From the NCBI GenBank assembly GCA_913057815.1, contig CAJXOV010000101.1, forward strand, positions 1 to 7,534: a stretch of DNA of 7,534 nucleotides, written 5' to 3'. This DNA is from an uncultured Flavobacteriales bacterium. GTDB lineage: Bacteria > Bacteroidota > Bacteroidia > Flavobacteriales_D > Sanyastnellaceae. A model generated the notes under the pieces. That model ran no database searches and was not told the origin of the DNA. It saw only the letters and a list, made by a program, of their open reading frames with translations. Shown piece by piece: positions 1 through 5,709 of this stretch (its first letter is position 1; each line of letters opens with the position of its first letter). The translations under genes and the position numbers were made by a program.

Positions 1-4
1 CTAT

Positions 5-37
5 TCGTCGGCAGCGTCAGATGTGTATAAGAGACAG
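5..37 (+). other. Illumina Nextera read-1 adapter with Tn5 mosaic end (library contamination)
   Basis: These 33 bases match the Nextera read-1 transposase adapter exactly, from TCGTCGGCAGCG into the 19-base Tn5 mosaic end AGATGTGTATAAGAGACAG, which finishes at 37. The genomic insert starts at about 38. The four bases at 1-4 lie outside the adapter and cannot be trusted either. This is a sequencing or assembly artefact, not a natural mobile element. It shows that the left edge of the window is a contig end, so anything downstream of the GH16 gene is unknown. Confidence 0.97.
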
Positions 38-66
38 CATTTGTTTTATATTATTTATTGTAAAAT

Positions 67-2016
67 TTAATCGCAAGTACTTCCAAACGCTCCAAGGAAT
101 CCTCCTAAATCGCTAACATTAACAGATCCATCAGAGTTAAAATCACCTGGACAAACGTCATTAATAGTAAACATACATGTCAAATCATCTACGTTTGCTA
201 AAACATCATAATTCAAAGCATCAGGATATGTACATCCATCAATTCTAAAAATAGCACACGTTCCATCATCAATTGTAGCTGACGAATCATATTCTACAAA
301 CAATGGGTCGGTACATCCAGTATTGACACATATATCACAAGACTCCCAACAACTAATTCCATAGTCCATGTTATTAGTGACTGTTAAGGTTCTATTGGTA
401 AAAATATCAGTAGTTAAAGTACAACTTTCTCCCCCAACAAATTCTTCTTGATCGGCCCAACTATCGTAGGCATACTTGAACTCATGGAAGCCCTCTGGCA
501 AAACAATAGTGGCTTCCCATATACCATCTAAATCTGAATCATTCATGGGATGACAAGCTCCACACCATCCATTCCAACTTCCATTTACTTCAGGAGTTTG
601 GAAAGAAAATTCAACAGTTCTCATATCCAATGAAAACATGACTTCATATTCACAAGGGTCTATTTGAGTATTGGCTTGGGCATTATAATTAGTCGCATTA
701 GAATCTAAACATCCGTAAATGATACAACTCCCATCATCTATTGAAGCAGAGGGATTATAGTTAGCTGCTATTGGGTTAGTACAACCCATTATATCGGCAG
801 TACAACTTTCACAACTTCCATAACTATCTGTAACAGATAAAAATGCAGGAACAGCTACTAATCTGTTTGCATAGCTTGAAAAATCAGTAACAGGAGCACA
901 AGCTCCTCCACTTTGCATATCATCTATGAGATCTTCCTGGTCTGTCCAATTATCATGAGCATACTTATATTCTACATTTCCTTCGGGGAAATCATAAGTA
1001 GCGGTCCAGATACCATCATTGTTACTGTCCTCAAGAGGATAACAGTCACCACACCAGTTCGTAAAAGGTCCGGTTACATACATAGTGCTAAAACTTTCAC
1101 TTGTGCAGTTCATGTTTACATTAAACTCAAGAGAAAATAAGCAAGAATTATTATCTATAGTAGCATTAGGATTATAGTTTGATGCTATACTATTCGTACA
1201 GCCAATAATATCATTTGTTTGTGACACTCTAATATAATCTACTTGAATATCATTAGGAATTACTGTATTTCCATTGGTTCCTGAACTAGTTATAGCCAGA
1301 TTTAAAATCATAAACCAATCATTATCATTAAAAGGCCAAGTAAGGTTTGAAGGGTATGATGAAGGAGTAACAGAACTTATTAGTACATCATCAACATACC
1401 ATCCAATATAATCTTCATACCAAACAACACTGTAGACATGAAAAGCATCAGCATAAGAACCTGATGATAAACTTTCATTCCATGCTATGTAGTTACTCGG
1501 GCTTCCACAGTTTCCCATGTGGCTTGCTCCAGTAGTAACATTAGTGGCTCCATCATTTCCCCATTGTTCCATGATATCAATCTCACCACTTTCTGGCCAG
1601 CATCCTTCTCCTGGAAGCATCCAGAAAGCTGGCCAATAACCTTGTCCATCAATAGTTTTCATTCTGGCTTCAACTTTGCCATATTTGAATTCAAACTTAT
1701 CTCTGGTTAATATTTTTGAAGATGAATAGTAATATGGATTAAACCCACTATAAAAGTCAGATATACCGAGCGGTTCTTCTTTTGCTTCTATTGTTAAAAT
1801 TCCATTTCCTACTGAGGTATTATCTGGTTGATAATACTGCAGTTCACCATTACCCCACCCCCATAATCCTTGGGCACTACCTGTTCCTAGGTCATGACTC
1901 CATTTAGTCATATCAAGTGAATTTCCATCAAAATCATCTTCAAAAATAACTTGCCATGTTTGAGCAAAACCCAAACAAGAAGTAATCATAAAAACAAAAA
2001 ATAACTTGATTTTCAT
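67..2016 (-). CDS. Secreted GH16 endo-beta-1,3-glucanase (laminarinase-like) with two CBM48-like modules and dockerin-like tail
   Basis: Predicted extracellular glycoside hydrolase of family 16 that cuts internal bonds of a beta-1,3 or mixed-linkage glucan. Residues 1-19 form a signal peptide ending ...LGFAQ. The catalytic jelly roll spans about 20-266 and holds WPAFWMLP (128-135), the ExDxxE motif EIDIME with nucleophile E145, D147 and acid/base E150, and the closing strand DYIRV (260-264). The bulged ExDxxE form is typical of laminarinases. Two CBM48-like modules follow at about 295-405 and 456-563, with candidate sugar contacts W321/K351/W357 and W484/K514/W520. Five short Cys repeats lie at 272-292, 411-431, 435-454, 567-587 and 594-614. 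The tail at 622-648 has one EF-hand loop (DFNSDGSVNVSD) between two cysteines. The protein is far longer than a bare GH16 (about 250-280 residues). The stop is intact, and the start is set by the signal peptide. GH16 is certain; laminarin as substrate is inferred. Confidence 0.93.
   Translation of the reverse strand: MKIKLFFVFMITSCLGFAQTWQVIFEDDFDGNSLDMTKWSHDLGTGSAQGLWGWGNGELQYYQPDNTSVGNGILTIEAKEEPLGISDFYSGFNPYYYSSSKILTRDKFEFKYGKVEARMKTIDGQGYWPAFWMLPGEGCWPESGEIDIMEQWGNDGATNVTTGASHMGNCGSPSNYIAWNESLSSGSYADAFHVYSVVWYEDYIGWYVDDVLISSVTPSSYPSNLTWPFNDNDWFMILNLAITSSGTNGNTVIPNDIQVDYIRVSQTNDIIGCTNSIASNYNPNATIDNNSCLFSLEFNVNMNCTSESFSTMYVTGPFTNWCGDCYPLEDSNNDGIWTATYDFPEGNVEYKYAHDNWTDQEDLIDDMQSGGACAPVTDFSSYANRLVAVPAFLSVTDSYGSCESCTADIMGCTNPIAANYNPSASIDDGSCIIYGCLDSNATNYNAQANTQIDPCEYEVMFSLDMRTVEFSFQTPEVNGSWNGWCGACHPMNDSDLDGIWEATIVLPEGFHEFKYAYDSWADQEEFVGGESCTLTTDIFTNRTLTVTNNMDYGISCWESCDICVNTGCTDPLFVEYDSSATIDDGTCAIFRIDGCTYPDALNYDVLANVDDLTCMFTINDVCPGDFNSDGSVNVSDLGGFLGAFGSTCD
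70..318 (-). repeat. C-terminal cassette, copy 1: two Cys linkers plus dockerin-like tail
   Basis: This encodes residues 567-649 of the GH16 protein. It aligns without gaps to the last 83 residues of the neighbouring 1140-residue protein (2100-2348). I count 54 identical residues of 83. The stretch VNVSDLGGFLGAFGS is identical in both copies and in the partial gene at the right edge. The block behaves as one unit: a GCTDPLF-type linker, a second GC..DD..C linker, then CPGDF...CD. Confidence 0.85.
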
Positions 2017-2028
2017 ATTATAAATATT

Positions 2029-2074
2029 AAAAAAAAAGAGCTTGATAAAATAAATTTCACCAAGCTCCTTTTTG
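2029..2074 (-). terminator. Intrinsic terminator after the 1140-residue protein gene
   Basis: Read on the minus strand, an A-run and GAGCTTG pair with CAAGCTC followed by an uninterrupted T-run. The 7-bp GC-containing core (2038-2044 with 2061-2067) is extended by a G-U pair and A-U pairs, with a loop of about 16 nt. It starts about 23 bases past the stop at 2097 and ends only about 12 bases before the GH16 start codon. GH16 expression therefore depends on read-through, RNA processing or a promoter that overlaps the hairpin. Confidence 0.8.
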
Positions 2075-2096
2075 GTTGTATATAGTTATTCAATTA

Positions 2097-5000
2097 TTAA
2101 TCACAAAGACTTCCAAATGCTCCTAGGAAACCTCCTAAATCACTCACATTTACAGCACCATCACCTGTAAAATCTCCAGGACAAGCATTTCCTGTCGTAA
2201 ATAAACATGAACCATCATCTGTATTAGCAGCGGCATCATAGTTATCAGCATCTGCATAAGCACATCCTTCCACTACTAGTACAGAACAACTTCCGTCATC
2301 AACTGTAGCGTAAGGATCAAACTCTAAGAATAAAGGGTCAGTACAGCCACTATTTTCACAGTCACTACAGCTATTCCAGCAAACAACATCTACAACAGTA
2401 TCTCCGGTAACATCTACAATACGATTCCAGTTTCCACCAAAATCAAAAACACAACCAGTTAATCCAGTTAAATCTTCTTGTATAGTCCATCCGTCAGCAG
2501 CAAATTTATAATCTACTTGTCCATTAGGAACTGTAAACGTTCCTGTCCATGTTCCATCTCCATTATCAGAAAGAACATTACATCCACCGCACCATCCGTT
2601 GTAAGTTCCATTTATTTCTGGAGTTGTAAACGGGTCAGTTACTTGAGACATATTAAGAGTTACAGTCAATAAGTAAGTACAAGAACCATCATCAACTTGT
2701 GCTGCAGCGTTATAGTTTTGAGCAGCCATATCAGTACATCCAGGAATCATTGCTGGACATGTTGCACATGTTCCATAACAAGATAAATCTAAAGTTAAAT
2801 CTGAGCTTAAATTCATGTATCTGTTAAAGAATCCTGAATTTTCTGTTACACAACTTCCTAATCCTGGAGTCTCAGAAGATAAATCTTCCTCTATAGCAAA
2901 ACCATCTGCAGTATATTTAAATTCATAATAACCTTCAACTAATTCAATTGTTACACCCCATACACCTGCACCCATGTCAGTTAATTGGTTACAAGCACCA
3001 CACCAACCATTAAAAGTACCATTTACTTCTGGAGCTGTAAATGCAGCCACTTGACTCATGTCTACCTGGAAAGTAACATCATAAGTACATGTACCATCAG
3101 CTTCAGTAGCTAGTGCATCATAATTATTGGCACCTGTATCTGTACATCCTGCCACTCCACCTTGAGAACAAGCTTGACAACTAGCCCAACAAACTTCAGG
3201 CACATCATTAGAAGCTACAGCTTCCACAGAAACAAATCGATTAGTAAAACCTCCTATTGAAATAAAACATGGAGATCCAGGTCCAGCAGTAAGAGTCTCT
3301 TGGTCAGTCCATGAATCAACTTGGTACTTATATGTGTAATCTCCAGTTGCAATAGCAAATGTTCCAGTCCATACACCATCTAAATCAGCATCAGTAAGCT
3401 GATTACAATCAGCACAGAAACCATTCCATTCACCAGATACATTTAAAATTCCAAATGCGGGAGCATAATCGTTCATATCTACTGTGAAAGTAGTATTATA
3501 AAGACAAGCAATATCTGATGATGCCATAGCATCATAGTTTGCAGCATTAACATCATTACATTCCGTAATTGGAATACACGCAGCACAAGTACTAAAACAA
3601 ACTGTTGCTAATGTCTCGTCTGCAGAACCCACAATGTGAGACCTGTTATAACCACCGAACCCATTATCAACACCACATTCCATAGGTACTGTTTCTTCGT
3701 CAATAAAATTATTTCCATTAATATACTTGAATTCAATTGTAGATCCTTCCTCTGCATTTACAGTATAAGAGAATGTTCCATCTCCATTGTTAGTCATTAG
3801 ACCACCATTAGCATCAAAACCGTTAAACGTTCCTGCAATGTTAACACCAAGTGCGTTTACAGTTTCATTTGAAAGATCCATTACGAAAGTAACGTCATAT
3901 GTAGGATTATTAACATCCCAAAAAGCACTTCCGTAATCTCCAGAACCACCTGTGAACGCATAAGGCGCTGGTCCGTCTACAAAATCTCCTACATTCCAAA
4001 CACCAGCACCAACTGCAACAGCAGATCTAGTATGTCCTGTAGAAGCCCACTCGACATAATCAACAACACTTGAGCTCATTCCCCAAGAACCATCAATATA
4101 CAATCCTAATTCACCATCTGCATCAATAGCAGCTGACCAATTGATTACTTCAGATGTTCCAGGTGTTAATGTTGAAGAAGCTCCTAAACTAGCAATCGTG
4201 CTATAAGCAGGCCAGTTACAAAATCTCCAAGCAGAAATGTCTTCATCTGCATTTCCTAAATTTGTTATTGTAACATCTCCAGTAGTGATATCTATTGCCG
4301 TAATTCTAACATCGGGTGCTGGAGCTACACAAGTCGCACAACTCCCCCAACAAACAACACTTATGTTAGTATCTTGTGTTAAACTCAGAACTCTATTCCA
4401 GTTGCCCCCAAAATCTACAACACACCCTGTTTCACCGGTTAAATCTTCTTGTATATTCCAACCATCCGCAGCAAACTTATATTCTAAATCTCCATTTGGA
4501 ATTTGGAAGGTTCCAGACCATGTACCGTCTCCATTATCAGATAGAGGGTTACATGCTCCACACCATCCGTTATAGTTTCCATTAATTTCTGGAGTTGTAA
4601 AAGGATCTGTTACTTGAGACATATCAACAGTTACTGTCAATAAGTACTCACAGCTTCCATTATCTTCTGTAGCAGCTGCATTATAATTAGCCGCTCCCAT
4701 ATCCATACAACCAGGGATGGCTGCTGTACACTCAGAACAAGAGTTATAACAAACTAAATCAAGAGTAGTATCTGTCGAAAGCCCTACATATCTATTCGTA
4801 TTTCCAAAATTAACAACTAAACAACTAGCTGGAGCTACTAAAGCTTCTTGAATATTCCAAGTATCAGCAGAATATTTAAATTCATAAGAACCTGCCTGAT
4901 AAGTAAATGTTCCAGTCCATGTTCCATCTCCATTATCAGATAATGCGTTACAGTTTCCACACCAACTGTTAAACGCACCATTAAGTTCTGGAGTAGTAAA

Positions 5001-5519
5001 TGGATCAGCTACTTGGCTCATATCTACATTTACGGTAAGATCATACATACAACTACCATCTTCAACCGTGGCAGCAGCATTGTAACTTTCTGAAGAAGCA
5101 TCTGTACAACCAGGAACTAAGGCGCCAACACATGCAAAACAACTATCCCAGCAAACTAGGTCTAAAACCACATCTGCATCAACAATCATTGTTCTATTGG
5201 TATTATCACCATCTTGTTTAAAACAAGGAGCTCCCAGACCTGAGACTAAAGTTTCTTGTCCTGCCCATGCATCATATGCATATTTATAGTCATAAGATCC
5301 CGCTGCTATTAATAGAGTAGTCTCCCAAATCGTTCCTCCGGTATTAGTAAGACCATTACATCCTCCGCACCATCCATTGAAGGACCCATTTACTTCTGGC
5401 GTAGTAAATCCTACTACATCCTGCATGTCTACTCTAAAAGTAACATTATAATCCTGAGAAAATCCAAAGGAAGCTAATAGAGTGAAACAAAACAGAAGAC
5501 TCAATTTTAAAGTTTTCAT
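2097..5519 (-). CDS. Secreted multimodular CBM48-like repeat protein with lamin-tail-like domain and dockerin-like tail
   Basis: Likely a non-catalytic extracellular glycan-binding or structural protein; no hydrolase motif is visible. Residues 1-22 are a signal peptide ending ...GFSQ. Seven modules of about 107 residues lie near 24-130, 159-264, 292-397, 541-648, 674-784, 813-921 and 949-1054. Each resembles the glycogen-binding AMPK/CBM48 E-set fold: VNGxFNGW, then W..T..L..G.YEYKY, then D.W. They add features not in the classical family: WCGxC after the first Trp, a C-terminal invariant N-R, and VCW.SC..C. A lamin-tail-like beta domain fills about 403-535 (VRITAID, VTITNLGNADEDISAW). Linker repeats (GCTD..A.NYN..A..DDGSC, 19-21 residues) sit after modules 1, 2, 4, 5 and 6, with two after module 7. 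The tail at 1113-1139 is one EF-hand loop (DFTGDGAVNVSD) between two cysteines. The mature protein has about 57 cysteines. Ligand and partners are unknown; an SGBP-like role is inferred. Confidence 0.88.
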   Translation of the reverse strand: MKTLKLSLLFCFTLLASFGFSQDYNVTFRVDMQDVVGFTTPEVNGSFNGWCGGCNGLTNTGGTIWETTLLIAAGSYDYKYAYDAWAGQETLVSGLGAPCFKQDGDNTNRTMIVDADVVLDLVCWDSCFACVGALVPGCTDASSESYNAAATVEDGSCMYDLTVNVDMSQVADPFTTPELNGAFNSWCGNCNALSDNGDGTWTGTFTYQAGSYEFKYSADTWNIQEALVAPASCLVVNFGNTNRYVGLSTDTTLDLVCYNSCSECTAAIPGCMDMGAANYNAAATEDNGSCEYLLTVTVDMSQVTDPFTTPEINGNYNGWCGACNPLSDNGDGTWSGTFQIPNGDLEYKFAADGWNIQEDLTGETGCVVDFGGNWNRVLSLTQDTNISVVCWGSCATCVAPAPDVRITAIDITTGDVTITNLGNADEDISAWRFCNWPAYSTIASLGASSTLTPGTSEVINWSAAIDADGELGLYIDGSWGMSSSVVDYVEWASTGHTRSAVAVGAGVWNVGDFVDGPAPYAFTGGSGDYGSAFWDVNNPTYDVTFVMDLSNETVNALGVNIAGTFNGFDANGGLMTNNGDGTFSYTVNAEEGSTIEFKYINGNNFIDEETVPMECGVDNGFGGYNRSHIVGSADETLATVCFSTCAACIPITECNDVNAANYDAMASSDIACLYNTTFTVDMNDYAPAFGILNVSGEWNGFCADCNQLTDADLDGVWTGTFAIATGDYTYKYQVDSWTDQETLTAGPGSPCFISIGGFTNRFVSVEAVASNDVPEVCWASCQACSQGGVAGCTDTGANNYDALATEADGTCTYDVTFQVDMSQVAAFTAPEVNGTFNGWCGACNQLTDMGAGVWGVTIELVEGYYEFKYTADGFAIEEDLSSETPGLGSCVTENSGFFNRYMNLSSDLTLDLSCYGTCATCPAMIPGCTDMAAQNYNAAAQVDDGSCTYLLTVTLNMSQVTDPFTTPEINGTYNGWCGGCNVLSDNGDGTWTGTFTVPNGQVDYKFAADGWTIQEDLTGLTGCVFDFGGNWNRIVDVTGDTVVDVVCWNSCSDCENSGCTDPLFLEFDPYATVDDGSCSVLVVEGCAYADADNYDAAANTDDGSCLFTTGNACPGDFTGDGAVNVSDLGGFLGAFGSLCD
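2100..2348 (-). repeat. C-terminal cassette, copy 2: two Cys linkers plus dockerin-like tail
   Basis: This encodes residues 1058-1140 of the repeat protein, the same length as the cassette ending the GH16 protein (70-318). It carries linkers at 1058-1078 and 1085-1105 and then the cysteine-bracketed EF-hand-like tail. The first linker has PLFLEFD where internal linkers have A.NYN. The same deviation (PLFVEYD) occurs in the GH16 copy, so the two cassettes share ancestry as a unit. Confidence 0.85.
2358..2747 (-). repeat. Duplicated linker plus module 7 (pairs with 4329-4718)
   Basis: This encodes residues 925-1054. It aligns without gaps to residues 268-397 of the same protein over 130 positions, with 98 identities by my count (about 75%). 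The unit runs from IPGC.DM through the linker, YLLTVT and the whole CBM48-like module to the final SC..C. Other module pairs are clearly more divergent, so this is the most recent internal duplication visible. Confidence 0.8.
3915..4313 (-). other. Lamin-tail-like (LTD) domain within the repeat protein
   Basis: This encodes residues 403-535. It starts VRITAIDITTGDVTITNLGN and continues ADEDISAWRF, matching the usual opening of bacterial lamin-tail domains: a first strand, then v.I.N.g....dlsgW. Later it has LTPGTSEVINW and VVDYVEW, also typical of the fold. It interrupts the module series between modules 3 and 4, where no Cys linker is present, and it has a single cysteine against about six per flanking module. 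LTD domains are common in secreted bacterial enzymes and may bind DNA or other surface ligands; the ligand here is unknown. Confidence 0.6.
4329..4718 (-). repeat. Duplicated linker plus module 3 (pairs with 2358-2747)
   Basis: This encodes residues 268-397, the partner of the unit at 2358-2747. Both copies share DMSQVT/NMSQVT-DPFTTPEING, LSDNGDGTW, YKFAADGW, IQEDLTG, TGCV, DFGGNWNR and VVCW. The candidate sugar-contact triad is W319/K348/W354 here and W976/K1005/W1011 in the other copy. The copies are separated by three modules and the LTD-like domain. Confidence 0.8.
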
Positions 5520-5528
5520 TTTGATATT

Positions 5529-5556
5529 TTTTGGTTAATAAATTTTGGTTAATAAA
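5529..5556 (-). repeat. Perfect 14-bp tandem direct repeat in the leader
   Basis: TTTTGGTTAATAAA occurs twice back to back (5529-5542, 5543-5556). On the coding strand it reads TTTATTAACCAAAA, lying between the candidate -7 element and the start codon at 5519. It is therefore probably in the 5' untranslated RNA. There is no Shine-Dalgarno-like sequence nearby. It could be a regulator or ribosome-contact site, or simple slippage in AT-rich DNA. Confidence 0.75.
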
Positions 5557-5561
5557 TTAAA

Positions 5562-5589
5562 TAAACTTAAAGTGTTCTGGCAGGGCAAA
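5562..5589 (-). promoter_or_regulatory. Candidate Bacteroidota-type promoter of the repeat protein gene
   Basis: On the minus strand TTTG (5586-5589) is followed after 16 bases by TAAGTTTA (5562-5569). The latter matches TAnnTTTG at five of its six defined positions. The spacing is slightly short for the phylum's usual pattern. The site lies about 45 bases before the start codon, with the 14-bp tandem repeat in between. Confidence 0.45.
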
Positions 5590-5632
5590 TCAGAATATCC
5601 ACTATAAGACTGATGTAAAGTTAAATAAAAAT

Positions 5633-5647
5633 GTGTATTAAGTACAC
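5633..5647. promoter_or_regulatory. Inverted repeat GTGTA-N5-TACAC (copy A)
   Basis: A perfect 5-bp-arm inverted repeat, GTGTA-TTAAG-TACAC, lies between the transporter stop and the repeat protein promoter, about 45 bases upstream of the candidate -33 element. The arms and spacer length are the same as in the repeat overlapping the transporter promoter (7253-7269), which suggests a shared operator. On the minus strand it is followed by ATTTTTATTT, so a weak transporter terminator is the competing reading. Confidence 0.45.
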
Positions 5648-5656
5648 TAACTAGGT

Positions 5657-5671
5657 GTGTTTTTTTTACAC
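5657..5671. promoter_or_regulatory. Inverted repeat GTGTT-N5-TACAC (copy B, imperfect)
   Basis: GTGTT-TTTTT-TACAC differs from copy A in one arm base, and its centre is 24 bp from that of copy A. It lies inside a larger imperfect hairpin, CTAGGTGT...ACACTTAG (5651-5675), around a T-run. It may be a weaker operator or only a hairpin around a homopolymer. Confidence 0.3.
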
Positions 5672-5684
5672 TTAGTGCAATAAA

Positions 5685-5709
5685 CTTAGGATTTCGCAGG
5701 AATCCTAAG
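5685..5709 (-). terminator. Hairpin overlapping the transporter stop codon (possible terminator)
   Basis: CTTAGGATT (5685-5693) and AATCCTAAG (5701-5709) form a perfect 9-bp inverted repeat with a 7-base loop. It covers the last codons and most of the stop codon of the transporter. On the minus strand it is followed only by TTTATTG, a poor T-run, so termination may be weak or the hairpin may protect the 3' end of the mRNA. Confidence 0.45.

Noticed and set aside
19..37. Natural transposon end
   Set aside because: The 19-base mosaic end is joined exactly to the Nextera adapter sequence at the contig edge, which is library DNA.
70..153. A genuine two-repeat type I dockerin, or a T9SS type A tail
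   Set aside because: Only one EF-hand-like loop is present per protein, and no late conserved Gly/Lys-rich strand pattern of the T9SS tail is visible, so it is called dockerin-like only.
913..1710. Plus-strand open frames opposite the GH16 gene
   Set aside because: The real gene on the minus strand has a complete active site and signal peptide; the opposite frames show no recognisable protein features.
1975..2016. Lipobox-like ITSC at residues 11-14 of the GH16 protein
   Set aside because: It would leave a signal peptide of only 13 residues with a very short hydrophobic core. Cleavage after LGFAQ fits Bacteroidota type I signals better, though a lipoprotein is not fully excluded.
4237..4585. 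Plus-strand open frames of 112 and 69 codons opposite the repeat protein
   Set aside because: They are antisense shadows of the repeated modules, overlap each other, lack any domain or signal, and lie opposite an intact 1140-codon gene.
2100..5450. CRISPR-like or satellite repeat array
   Set aside because: The periodicity comes from in-frame protein modules of about 320-390 bp with substitutions throughout, not short identical repeats with unique spacers.
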